Positions 1-8,353 of a stretch of DNA of 64,000 nt are shown in pieces; the first letter of the stretch is position 1, and the number at the start of each line of letters is the position of its first letter. The notes below the pieces were generated by a model. It was not told where the DNA came from. It was given only the letters and a program-made list of their open reading frames with translations, and ran no database searches. A program made the position numbers and the translations under genes. Source of the stretch: Gemmatimonadota bacterium. GTDB taxonomy: Bacteria > Gemmatimonadota > Gemmatimonadetes > Gemmatimonadales > GWC2-71-9. Location: assembly GCA_029862925.1 (NCBI GenBank), contig JAOTWJ010000004.1, positions 1 through 64,000 on the forward strand, given 5' to 3'.

Positions 1-484
1 CCTGCACGACCGCGCGCTGTTCGCCACCCGCGCCGCCTGGCGGGAGCTGCAGCACCTGGTGGACAGCGGCATGACGGACACCACGCTCGCGGCGACCCAG
101 CAGTTCCTGCGTAATTTCTCGGTGAATTACGGTTCCACCGTGTCCCGCCGGTTGGCGTACGCTGTAGACGACGCGTACTACGGCCTGAAAGGCGATGGCT
201 TCTTGGCGGCGATCCGCCCCGGGCTCGCGGCACTCACCACGCGGGCCGTGAATGCCGCCATCCGGCGGCACCTGCAGTACCGCAACATGTACGTGGTCTT
301 CATCACGCAGGACGCCGAGGGCCTGAAGCGGAAACTGCTGGGCGGCGAACCGACCAACATCCGCTACACGGGGGAGAAGCCGCCCGCGCTGCTCGCGGAG
401 GACGCGGAGATCGCCCGGTACCCCATCCCCGTGCGCCCCGAAGACATCACGGTCATGAACGTCAACGAGGTGTTCGAACGCTGA
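1..484 (+). CDS. M16-family (insulinase-like) peptidase, C-terminal part
   Basis: The reading frame is already open at the left edge (codons begin at base 2), so only the last about 160 residues are present. The visible part has the feel of the C-terminal M16 domain: a helix-rich stretch, then FLRNFSVNYGSTVSRRLAYAVD, then a YRNMYVVFITQDAEGLK strand-helix pattern and a closing Pro-rich end. M16 C-terminal domains close the peptide-holding chamber and carry no zinc ligands, so catalytic competence cannot be judged here. A GTG at base 59 is internal, not the start. The stop lies 19 bases before the next gene on the same strand, which may be co-transcribed. Confidence 0.6.
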   Translation, partial: LHDRALFATRAAWRELQHLVDSGMTDTTLAATQQFLRNFSVNYGSTVSRRLAYAVDDAYYGLKGDGFLAAIRPGLAALTTRAVNAAIRRHLQYRNMYVVFITQDAEGLKRKLLGGEPTNIRYTGEKPPALLAEDAEIARYPIPVRPEDITVMNVNEVFER

Positions 485-503
485 CGGGGCGAGGCAACCG
501 GCC

Positions 504-2792
504 ATGACGCTCGCCGTCCTGCTCGTGGCCCTCGCCCAGGGGCCGGCCCCGCCGGCCCCGTCCATCGTGCCGGCGCCGGCCACCCTCACGCGGCGGGCGG
601 GGGCGCTGACCTTCGCCGCCATCACGGCCGTCACGGTGCCGGATACGGGCCACGCCGAACTCCGGGCCCTGGCCCGGATGCTGGCCGACGAGCTGTCCGC
701 GCCCGCAGCCCGCACGGTCCCCGTCCGGGCGGCCGACGCACTGGCTGGCGGGACCGTGACGATCGCGCTCATGCTCGACACGGCGCTCGCACTCGACCCC
801 GAAGGCTATCGCCTGACCGTGGGACCGGAGGGAGCGCGGCTCGTCGCGCCGTCCCCGGCCGGGCTGTTCTACGGCATCCAGACCGTGCGTCAACTGCTGC
901 CGCCCGGCGAACCCGGGGCGGCCCTTCCCGCGCTCGAGATCGAGGACTGGCCGCGCTTCCGCTACCGGGGGATGCACCTCGACGTCGGGCGCCACCTGTT
1001 TCCCGTCGCGTTCATCAAGAAGTACATCGACCTGATGGCGATGTACAAGATGAACACCTTCCACTGGCATCTCACCGAAGATCAGGGCTGGCGGATCGAG
1101 ATCCGGAAGTACCCCAGACTCACGACCGTCGGCGCGTGGCGGCAGGAGACGATCCGCGAGAAGAACTTCAGTCCCTACGTCGGCGACGGCACGCCCTACG
1201 GGGGATTCTACACGCAGGCACAGGTCCGCGAGATCGTGACGTACGCGCGCGCGCGGTACATCACGATCGTGCCGGAGATCGAGATGCCGGGACACTCGAA
1301 AGCGGCGCTCGCGGCGTACCCGGAGCTCGCGTGCACCCCGGGGCCGTTCAGGGTGGCAACCGTCTGGGGCGTGCACGAGGACATCTACTGTCCTAGCGAC
1401 GCGACGTTTGCCTTTCTGGAAGACGTGCTCACCGAAGTGATGGACCTGTTCCCCGGCCAGTACATCCACATCGGCGGCGATGAAGCCCCCAAGACGCGCT
1501 GGGAGCGGAGTCCGGTGGCGCAGGCCGTGATCCGCCGTGAAGGACTGGCCAACGCCCACGAGCTGCAGAGTTGGTTCATCCGACGCATCGAGCGGTTTCT
1601 CACGGCCCACGGTCGCCGCCTGATCGGGTGGGACGAGATTCTCGAGGGCGGCCTGGCACCGGACGCGACGGTCATGTCCTGGCGCGGCATGGTGGGCGGG
1701 ATCGCAGCGGCGCGGCAGGGACATGACGTGATCATGACCCCGTCCAGCCACGTGTACTTCGACCACTACCAGGGCTCGCCGGCGTTCGAGCCGCTCGCCA
1801 TCGGCGGCTACGCTCCCCTCGAGAAGGTGTACGCGTTCGAGCCCATGCCGGCGGAGCTGACGCCCGAGGAGGCGCGGCACGTCCTGGGCGCGCAGGGAAA
1901 CGTCTGGACCGAATACATCGCGACGCCCGAACACGTGGAATACATGGCCGTCCCCCGCATGTTGGCGCTGGCCGAGGTCGTCTGGTCCCCCCGCGAGCGG
2001 CGCGAGTGGAGCGGGTTTGTGGCACGGCTCCCAGCGCAACTGCGCCGGCTCGACGCTCTGGACGTGCGGTACCGAATCCCGGGCGTGCGGGGACTCGAGG
2101 CCGATCGCCTCACGCTCGCGGACAGCATCACGATTCGCCTCGAGAGTCTCCTGCCCGAGGCGCAGATCGTGTACACGCTCGCAGGCGCCGACGGGTCACC
2201 CGCCCGCACGCAGATCTACGACGGCCCCGTCCGGGTGTCCGTGCGACCCGGGCCCGTGCGCGTCACCGCGCGGGTCGTGCTGCCCGGCGACCGTACGAGC
2301 CCCGCCCGCAGCGCCACGTTCGCCCACACGACGCTGCGGCGGGCGGAGCCGGTCGACGCCGACGCCCTCGCGCCGGGTCTGCGCGTGGCGTACTACGAGG
2401 GCCGCATGAGCCGCGCCGCGCGACTCGTGACGCTGCGCCCCGCGCGCCGTGCGATCGCGCCCGGCGTGGCCCTGCCGGGCGACGCGCGGCAGGAGCAGTT
2501 CGGGTTACGCTTCACCGGCTACCTCCTCGCGCCCGAGGACGGGATCTACGAGTTCGCGCTCACGTCCGATGATGGCAGTCTCCTCCGGATCGCCGGCCAC
2601 ACCGTCATCGACCACGACGGGTTCCACTCGTCGGCCGACAAGCCGGGCGTGATCGCGCTCGCCGCCGGCGCGCATGGCTTCGAACTGCTCTATTTCCAGG
2701 CGGGCGGGGACCGGGAACTGCGCCTCCAGACCCGGCGTGACGGCGAGCCGCTGCGCGACCTGCCCGCCGAGTGGCTCGCCCACGCGCGCTGA
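504..2792 (+). CDS. Exported beta-N-acetylhexosaminidase (GH20) with C-terminal PA14-like domain
   Basis: This enzyme would remove terminal beta-linked N-acetylglucosamine or N-acetylgalactosamine from glycans or chitin fragments outside the cytoplasm. A short hydrophobic N-terminus (about residues 1-12) looks like a signal peptide. A GH20b-type domain (about 20-150) precedes the TIM barrel. The GH20 signature HIGGDEAPKTRW holds the Asp-Glu catalytic pair at D326/E327, and the substrate-side motifs FHWHLTEDQGWR and EIEMPGHSKAAL are intact. From about residue 626 a PA14-like beta domain follows (YYEG, then GYLLAPEDGIYEFALTSDDG), often used to bind carbohydrate. The 762-residue length suits GH20 plus an accessory domain. 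The start ATG follows the M16 gene by 19 bases. Confidence 0.92.
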   Translation: MTLAVLLVALAQGPAPPAPSIVPAPATLTRRAGALTFAAITAVTVPDTGHAELRALARMLADELSAPAARTVPVRAADALAGGTVTIALMLDTALALDPEGYRLTVGPEGARLVAPSPAGLFYGIQTVRQLLPPGEPGAALPALEIEDWPRFRYRGMHLDVGRHLFPVAFIKKYIDLMAMYKMNTFHWHLTEDQGWRIEIRKYPRLTTVGAWRQETIREKNFSPYVGDGTPYGGFYTQAQVREIVTYARARYITIVPEIEMPGHSKAALAAYPELACTPGPFRVATVWGVHEDIYCPSDATFAFLEDVLTEVMDLFPGQYIHIGGDEAPKTRWERSPVAQAVIRREGLANAHELQSWFIRRIERFLTAHGRRLIGWDEILEGGLAPDATVMSWRGMVGGIAAARQGHDVIMTPSSHVYFDHYQGSPAFEPLAIGGYAPLEKVYAFEPMPAELTPEEARHVLGAQGNVWTEYIATPEHVEYMAVPRMLALAEVVWSPRERREWSGFVARLPAQLRRLDALDVRYRIPGVRGLEADRLTLADSITIRLESLLPEAQIVYTLAGADGSPARTQIYDGPVRVSVRPGPVRVTARVVLPGDRTSPARSATFAHTTLRRAEPVDADALAPGLRVAYYEGRMSRAARLVTLRPARRAIAPGVALPGDARQEQFGLRFTGYLLAPEDGIYEFALTSDDGSLLRIAGHTVIDHDGFHSSADKPGVIALAAGAHGFELLYFQAGGDRELRLQTRRDGEPLRDLPAEWLAHAR

Positions 2793-2863
2793 CCATCTGG
2801 CGCCGCCGCGCTTCCTGCCCTACGCTACCGTCGGTGCGCTCGCACCGTCACGGGAGGAACTCC

Positions 2864-4615
2864 ATGCTCCGCCGCATTGGCACCGTCGCCGGCACCAGCG
2901 TCGTCGCGCTCCTGCTGCTCGTTCCATCGCCCGGCCGCCCCAGCGATCAGGCCGCGGTCGGTCCCCGGTTCCTCATCTCGTTCTCCCGCGCCCGCAGCGC
3001 CGAGCCGCAGGACGGCCGGCTGCTGCTGATGCTCGCCGCGGACTCCACGAGCGAGCCACGGTTCCAGATCTCGGACGGACCCACCACGCAGCTGATCTTC
3101 GGGATCGATGTGGACGGCCTGCCGCCGGGCCGGGAAGCGGTCATCGATGCCACCGTCTTCGGCTACCCGGTCGCGAGTCTCGCCGACCTGCCACCTGGTC
3201 GGTACTGGGTCCAGGCACTGCTCAACCGCTACGAGACGTTTCGCCGCGCGGACGGACACGTGGTGAAGCTGCCGCCGGACCGGGGCGAAGGGCAGCAGTG
3301 GAACCGCAAGCCCGGTAACTTCTACAGCACACCACGCTGGGTGACCGTGGACGGGCGGCGCGACGCGGTCGTGCGACTCGCGCTCGATGGGGAGATTCCG
3401 CCGATTCCCGATCCTCCGGACACGAAGTACATCAAGCATGTGAAGCTCCGGAGCGAGCGGCTCAGCGCCTTCTGGGGCCGGCCCATGGAACTCGGCGCGC
3501 ACGTGCTGCTGCCGGAGGGCTTCGACATACATCCGGAGGCCCGTTACCCGCTCGTCGTGAATCACGGGCACTTCCCGTACACGTTCGACGGCTTCCGGGA
3601 GATCCCTCCCGATCCGGACCTGCCGTGCACCTACAGCGCGCGCTTCGGCCTCGAGTGCTACAACCGGATCCAGCAGCAGGCCGCGCACCAGTTCTACCGC
3701 GACTGGACGAGTCCGGCGTTCCCGCGTGTGCTCCTCGTCGAGATCCAGCACCCGACGCCCTATTACGACGACTCCTACGCCGTAAATTCGGCCAACAACG
3801 GCCCCTACGGCGATGCGATCATGTACGAGCTCCTTCCGGAGATCGAGCGGCGGTTCCGCGGCCTCGGCGCGGGCTGGGCGCGGTTCACGTATGGCGGCTC
3901 CACGGGCGGCTGGGAGGCGATGGCGGTCCAGCTGTTCTACCCGGACGAGTTCAACGGCGCGTGGGTGGCCTGCCCCGACCCCATCGACTTCCGCGCCTAC
4001 ACCGCGGTCAACCTCTACGAAGACACGAACGCGTACTACGCGGCGAGCCGGTGGAAGCGCACCCCGCGTCCCGGCATGCGAAACAGGCTGGGACACGTCT
4101 CCGCCACGCTCGAAGAGATGAACCACCGGGAGTTGGTGCTCGGCAGCCGGGGGCGGTCGGGCGACCAGTGGGACATCTGGCAGGCCGTGTATTCACCGGT
4201 CGGCGCCGACGGCTACCCGAAGCCGATCTGGGACAAGCGCACGGGGACGATCGACCGGTCGGTCGCGGAGTACTGGCGGGAGCACTACGATCTGTCGCAC
4301 ATCCTGCGGCGCGATTGGCCGACACTCGGCCCCAAGGTCGCCGGCAAGCTGTTCATCTACGTGGGCGACATGGACAACTACTACCTGAACAACGCGGTCT
4401 ACCTCGTCGAGGAGTTCCTCACGAACACGTGGGCGCCGCATTACGGCGGCGAGGTGGACTACGGCGACCGGGCGGAACACTGCTGGAACGGCGACCACAC
4501 ACGATCGAACGGCTACTCGCGCCTGCGCTACCACCAGATGTTCATTCCCCGGATCATGGACCAGATCCGCAAGCGCCATCCGGTGGGAGCCGACACCCTG
4601 ACCTGGAGGTACTGA
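2864..4615 (+). CDS. Exported alpha/beta-hydrolase-like protein (putative esterase)
   Basis: The ATG at 2864 is chosen over longer starts because GGGAGGAA lies just upstream (about 2852) and the N-terminus then forms a signal peptide (LRRIGTVAGTSVVALLLLV). About 583 residues. The first about 180 residues look like an immunoglobulin-like or fibronectin-like beta region. The second half resembles a putative esterase fold: LLPEGFD, YPLVVNHGH, and a nucleophile-elbow-like TYGGSTGGWEA with Ser346 as the candidate nucleophile. A late GDHTRSNGYSRL stretch could supply the histidine. The family is known to me only as exported hydrolase-like proteins, so the substrate is unknown. It ends four bases before the TM2 gene, so co-transcription is likely. 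Confidence 0.72.
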   Translation: MLRRIGTVAGTSVVALLLLVPSPGRPSDQAAVGPRFLISFSRARSAEPQDGRLLLMLAADSTSEPRFQISDGPTTQLIFGIDVDGLPPGREAVIDATVFGYPVASLADLPPGRYWVQALLNRYETFRRADGHVVKLPPDRGEGQQWNRKPGNFYSTPRWVTVDGRRDAVVRLALDGEIPPIPDPPDTKYIKHVKLRSERLSAFWGRPMELGAHVLLPEGFDIHPEARYPLVVNHGHFPYTFDGFREIPPDPDLPCTYSARFGLECYNRIQQQAAHQFYRDWTSPAFPRVLLVEIQHPTPYYDDSYAVNSANNGPYGDAIMYELLPEIERRFRGLGAGWARFTYGGSTGGWEAMAVQLFYPDEFNGAWVACPDPIDFRAYTAVNLYEDTNAYYAASRWKRTPRPGMRNRLGHVSATLEEMNHRELVLGSRGRSGDQWDIWQAVYSPVGADGYPKPIWDKRTGTIDRSVAEYWREHYDLSHILRRDWPTLGPKVAGKLFIYVGDMDNYYLNNAVYLVEEFLTNTWAPHYGGEVDYGDRAEHCWNGDHTRSNGYSRLRYHQMFIPRIMDQIRKRHPVGADTLTWRY

Positions 4616-4618
4616 CCC

Positions 4619-5074
4619 GTGTGGGATCAGCGTTCCGACTACTCGGCGCCGTCCGGATACCCGGCGCCGCCAACAGCGGCACCGCCGGCCCGGTCGGTCT
4701 CCGAGCGGTCTCGGCTGACGACGACCCTGCTCGCCGTGTTCACCGGGGTGTTCGGCGGGCACCGCTTCTACGTGGGCAAGACCGGGACCGGCATCCTGAT
4801 GCTGTGCACGCTCGGCGGGCTGGGAATCTGGTATCTGGTCGACTGCGTGATGGTCGCCACCGGGGAGTTCCGCGACGCCCGGGGTCGTCGCGTGCTCCGC
4901 TGGGCGACCGACGAGGAGTTGTACGGCACGGCCGCCGATCCCCACGTGCGGGGGGATCTCGAGTCGCTGCGGTCGAACGTGCAGGAACTCGAGGAGCGCG
5001 TGGACTTCCTGGAGCGCCTGCTGGCCCAGGTCCGCGAGGCCCGCGGCTCGGTTCCTCCGGCGGGATCGCCCTGA
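4619..5074 (+). CDS. TM2-domain membrane protein
   Basis: GTG start 3 bases after the upstream stop, preceded by a TGGAGG ribosome-binding site. The protein (151 residues) has a Pro/Ala-rich N-terminus, then a TM2 domain at about 33-85. That domain has two hydrophobic helices joined by a short turn and the hallmark GVFGGHRFYVGKTGTGI followed by GLGIWYLVD. A charged helix at about 115-143 has heptad-like leucines (coiled-coil potential). TM2 proteins are small inner-membrane proteins of unclear role. The function here is unknown. Confidence 0.85.
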   Translation: MWDQRSDYSAPSGYPAPPTAAPPARSVSERSRLTTTLLAVFTGVFGGHRFYVGKTGTGILMLCTLGGLGIWYLVDCVMVATGEFRDARGRRVLRWATDEELYGTAADPHVRGDLESLRSNVQELEERVDFLERLLAQVREARGSVPPAGSP

Positions 5075-5100
5075 GCCGCCGGCGTCAGTTTGGCCGGCGG
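5075..5100. terminator. Hairpin between convergent genes
   Basis: CCGCCGGC (5076-5083) pairs perfectly with GCCGGCGG (5093-5100) around a 9-base loop. It sits directly after the TM2 stop and overlaps the end of the opposing lipoprotein gene, so it could stop both transcripts. There is no T-run, as is usual in this GC-rich DNA. Confidence 0.5.
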
Positions 5101-5486
5101 ACGTCGTAGCGCATCAGCCGCCACGCGCACCCCAACCCGCCCTCGCCACGTTCGAACCCAAAGCCGAGGACGCGCGGGTCGTCCCTCCCCAGCTCGATCG
5201 TGAACCGTGGCCCCATCGGACTCGCGCACAGAATGCTGATGGGGCGCCAGGCACGCCGCACATCCACCTCCCACACGAGCAGCGCCAGCAACACCGAATC
5301 CGCCTGCACGGTGGGGAAGCGATAGCGGAAGGTCCGCAGCGAGTCGAACACGTCGGGCAGCGCGGCGTTGTCGACCTCGAGCGAGTCGATCACCGGCCGC
5401 GGCCGCGGAGCGGCATCGTCGCGGCAGGCGCTCGCGGAAAGAACGAGTGCGACGCTCACCAAGACGGATCCGGCATGGCGTGGCAT
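5085..5486 (-). CDS. Small predicted lipoprotein, function unknown
   Basis: The start at 5486 is chosen because it gives a clean lipoprotein signal (MPRHAGSVLVSVALVLSASAC, cysteine at the lipobox) and follows GAGGCCCTC, a weak ribosome site. The mature part of about 110 residues is soluble and rich in Arg and Asp, with no family I recognise. A longer in-frame start at 5522 would disrupt the signal peptide. It converges with the TM2 gene, sharing the hairpin at 5075-5100. Confidence 0.7.
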   Translation of the reverse strand: MPRHAGSVLVSVALVLSASACRDDAAPRPRPVIDSLEVDNAALPDVFDSLRTFRYRFPTVQADSVLLALLVWEVDVRRAWRPISILCASPMGPRFTIELGRDDPRVLGFGFERGEGGLGCAWRLMRYDVRRPN

Positions 5487-5654
5487 GGTCAGAGGGCCTC
5501 CTCGTCGGATACCCGCCCCCACCCGCGGCGGTCACACGGCTCCTAGTGTCGCACTTGGTCCGACCCGCGCCCGCGATGGCAGGCAACAACATGGCGGTTG
5601 TCGGTCCCGGCCCGCACATTTCCCGGAGATCGTTCACCTTCCTGGCGGCGACCC

Positions 5655-6566
5655 TTGACCGCACCCACGCTCCGGCGCTACGCCGTGTTGTCGATCTCCA
5701 CGGCCGTTCTCACGATCGGCCTCAAGGCCACTGCCTACGCGCTCACCGGCTCGGTGGGACTCCTGTCAGACGCGCTCGAGAGCGGGGTCAACCTGCTCGC
5801 CGCCGTCGTGGCCCTGCTCGCCCTCTGGGTGGCGGCGCAGCCGGAAGACGAGGAACATGCATACGGCCATAACAAGGCCGAGTACTTCTCCAGCGGGTTC
5901 GAGGGCGGTCTGATCCTGGTCGCGGCGGTGAGCATCGCCTACGCGGCCACGCGTCGGCTGCTCGATCCCCATCCGATCGACCAGGCCGGCCCCGCCCTGG
6001 CCCTCGCCGCGGTCGCCGCCGGCGTGAACTTGGCCGTCGCCCGCGTGCTCGCCACGGCGGGCCGGCGCCATGAGTCCATCGCGCTCGAAGCGGACGCGCA
6101 CCACCTGATGGCCGACGTGTGGACGTCGGTCGCCGTGATCGCGGGCGTCGGCCTCGCGGCCGCTACCGGCTGGACCATGCTCGATCCGCTAGTGGCCTTC
6201 ATCGTGGCGGCCAACATCGTGCGGATCGGACTGGATCTGCTGCGTCGCTCCGCCCTGGGACTGCTGGACACGGCGCTCCCGGAGCCGCTGCGCCAGGAGA
6301 TCGTCGCCACGCTCGAGGCCCACCGCGGCGCGGGCCTGCAGTATCACGCCCTGCGCACGCGCCAAGCCGGTCGCTGGCGGTTCATCTCCTTCCACGTGCT
6401 GGTGCCGGGCGACTGGTCCGTCCAGCGGGGGCACGACGTGCTCGAGCAGATCGAGGAAGAGGTGCGCACCCGGGTACCCCACAGCACCGTGTTCACACAC
6501 CTGGAGCCGATCGAGGATCCGTTGTCCTTCGAGGACCAGCGTCTCGAGCGGGAGCGCGACGCCTAG
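5655..6566 (+). CDS. Cation diffusion facilitator family transporter
   Basis: Proton-coupled exporter of divalent metals such as Zn2+, Fe2+ or Mn2+ in the inner membrane. The protein shows the CDF pattern of six helices and a cytoplasmic C-terminal domain. The first metal-site motif is [11 protein letters not shown], followed by [11 protein letters not shown]. The second site is [14 protein letters not shown], with the expected H-x3-D spacing. The C-terminal part (about 215-303) reads as the ferredoxin-like dimer domain. The TTG at 5655 is preferred. An in-frame TTG at 5598 would add 19 unusual residues and cannot be excluded. Helix-2 and helix-5 residues alone do not settle the metal. Confidence 0.88.
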   Translation: MTAPTLRRYAVLSISTAVLTIGLKATAYALTGSVGLLSDALESGVNLLAAVVALLALWVAAQPEDEEHAYGHNKAEYFSSGFEGGLILVAAVSIAYAATRRLLDPHPIDQAGPALALAAVAAGVNLAVARVLATAGRRHESIALEADAHHLMADVWTSVAVIAGVGLAAATGWTMLDPLVAFIVAANIVRIGLDLLRRSALGLLDTALPEPLRQEIVATLEAHRGAGLQYHALRTRQAGRWRFISFHVLVPGDWSVQRGHDVLEQIEEEVRTRVPHSTVFTHLEPIEDPLSFEDQRLERERDA

Positions 6567-6567
6567 C

Positions 6568-7404
6568 ATGAGCCCGTCACACTACGGATGGGCGACGCTC
6601 GCCATCGCGTTCCTCGCGGGGTGCGGCGAGTCCGTGGCCCCGTTCGACGGAGTCCACGACTTCGAGCTGCGGTTTGACGTCGGGCAGACCGTGCGGTCGG
6701 CCGTCGTGCACGTGCCGCCGAGTTACGACGGCTCCCGTGCCGTGCCCCTCGTGCTCGCCTTCCACGGTGCCGGCATGACGGGCGCCCAGATGCAGGACTT
6801 CTCGGGGCTCGACGACCCGGCCGATCGCCTGGGCTTCGTCGTGGTGTATCCCAATGGGGCCCCCGACTGGGAGGCGGCGGAAGCGGACGACCTCCCGTTC
6901 GCCCGTGCGCTGATCGAGCGCCTTGGGGATCGGCTGCGCATCGGGCGAACCTACGCGACCGGGTTCTCGCGCGGCGGTTTCTTCACGATGCGCCTGGCCT
7001 GCGAGGAGTCGCGCCGCTTCGCGGCCGTCGGGATCGTCGCCGCCACGATGCCGGCCGACCTGGCGGCGACCTGCAATCCGGCGACCCGTATCCCCACGCT
7101 CCTCATGGTCGGCACGCTGGATCTCCTCGTTCCCATTGACGGCGACAGCGCGAGCGGGCGGCTCTCGGCCGATTCGACGATCCGGCTGTTCGCGCGCCGC
7201 AACGGATGCAACCTGCAAACGCCGTCCGTGGGTTACCTGCCCGATACCGCCGCCGACAACCGCCGCATTCGCTTCGAGCGCTACCTCGACTGCGGCGCGG
7301 AGACGATTCTGTACGTGGTGGAAGGGGGAAACCACACCTGGTTCGGCGGCGACGCTGATGCAGGTTGGTTGATCGGGGCGTTTTTCCTGAGCGGAGGGCG
7401 GTGA
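6568..7404 (+). CDS. PHB-depolymerase/feruloyl-esterase-like lipoprotein hydrolase
   Basis: It starts one base after the CDF stop, so translation is probably coupled. The N-terminus has a lipoprotein signal ending LAIAFLAGC. The rest is a compact alpha/beta hydrolase of the LpqC/polyhydroxybutyrate-depolymerase group: LVLAFHGAGMTG (oxyanion strand), VVVYPNGAPDW, the nucleophile elbow TGFSRGG, VGTLDLLVP for the acid and GGNHTW for the histidine. 278 residues is normal for the group. Substrates in this family range from polyesters to feruloyl esters. The real one cannot be read from sequence. Confidence 0.85.
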   Translation: MSPSHYGWATLAIAFLAGCGESVAPFDGVHDFELRFDVGQTVRSAVVHVPPSYDGSRAVPLVLAFHGAGMTGAQMQDFSGLDDPADRLGFVVVYPNGAPDWEAAEADDLPFARALIERLGDRLRIGRTYATGFSRGGFFTMRLACEESRRFAAVGIVAATMPADLAATCNPATRIPTLLMVGTLDLLVPIDGDSASGRLSADSTIRLFARRNGCNLQTPSVGYLPDTAADNRRIRFERYLDCGAETILYVVEGGNHTWFGGDADAGWLIGAFFLSGGR

Positions 7405-7438
7405 CCGCGGCACGTGCCTGTGGCGCCGGCTGACCTTC

Positions 7439-8353
7439 TCAGGGCGCCGTTTTCTCCCCGGCAATCACCTGGAGTGCCGCCGGCATCACGGTGATCGTCA
7501 CCGTGGCTGCCGGGAACACCTCGCCATCGAGATCGAACGCCGGGAATCCCGGTGCCGGCTCCAGCGTCACGGTTCGGCCGCGACTCGCCCGGACGAACGA
7601 CAGCCGCACATGGGAGCCGCGATAGATCTGTGGGAGTCGGAAGGGCAGCGCCCATCGCGCTACGGGTTGTACCAGCACGACGTCGGCGAGGCCATCGTCC
7701 ACGCGCGCGTCCGGCGCCACCCGCATGCCGCGCCCGAAACACGGCCCGTTGGCCACGGCGACGAGCAGCACCGGTCCGTTGTGCCAGGGCTCGCCGTCCA
7801 CGCTGACCCGACACGGGGCCGGCCGATAGCGGAACACGGCACCCAGCGTCGCCCCGAGGTAGGACAGGGTGGTGCGACGAGGGAGCGCGTTGACCGCCTC
7901 ATCTACCAGCCCCGAGATCCCGGCGGACGCCACGTTCAGCACATGCCGCCGACGGCCGTCCACCGTTTCGAGTCGGAGCACGTCCAGGGGGCGCGCCGCT
8001 CCGTCACAGGCCAGCCGGGCGGCGCGATCGGCGTGCGTCGGGATCCGCAGGGTGCGCGCCAGATCCGAGCCGGTGCCCGCCGGCAGCACCGCGAGGGCCG
8101 GCCGCCGGGCGGCTGGCTGCTCGAGCACGACGTTCGCCACGAGATGCATCGTCCCGTCACCGCCCACGACGAGCACGCGATCGACCGGCTGACGCAGCGC
8201 GTCGGCCAGGGCCGCCGCTGCTCGGTCGCGGTCGGCCACACAGATGACGACGGCGTCGCGCAGCCGCGCCTGCCCGCCCCGCACGGCCTCCCAGACCTCC
8301 GCCGTGCGGCCGCGCCCGGAGCGCGGATTCACGAACACCACTATGCCGCTCAC
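7439..8353 (-). CDS. Diacylglycerol-kinase-family lipid kinase
   Basis: The GTG at 8353 overlaps the upstream GlpD stop as GTGA, indicating translational coupling, and begins the family's N-terminus directly (IVVFVNPRSGRGR). The nucleotide-binding loop VVGGDGTMHLV and PAGTGSDLART are intact, and a C-terminal all-beta domain ends in FPAFDLDGEVFP. About 304 residues, typical for DagK/YegS-like enzymes. Members phosphorylate diacylglycerol, sphingoid bases or related lipids. Its position behind an alkyl-DHAP-synthase-like enzyme suggests a lipid or alkylglycerol substrate, which is inference. Confidence 0.88.
   Translation of the reverse strand: MSGIVVFVNPRSGRGRTAEVWEAVRGGQARLRDAVVICVADRDRAAAALADALRQPVDRVLVVGGDGTMHLVANVVLEQPAARRPALAVLPAGTGSDLARTLRIPTHADRAARLACDGAARPLDVLRLETVDGRRRHVLNVASAGISGLVDEAVNALPRRTTLSYLGATLGAVFRYRPAPCRVSVDGEPWHNGPVLLVAVANGPCFGRGMRVAPDARVDDGLADVVLVQPVARWALPFRLPQIYRGSHVRLSFVRASRGRTVTLEPAPGFPAFDLDGEVFPAATVTITVMPAALQVIAGEKTAP

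Noticed and set aside
462-2039. 525-codon open frame on the minus strand opposite the GH20 gene
   Set aside because: It is a shadow of the real hexosaminidase gene. Its composition is Arg/His/Gly-rich with no motif, as expected for antisense frames in very GC-rich DNA.
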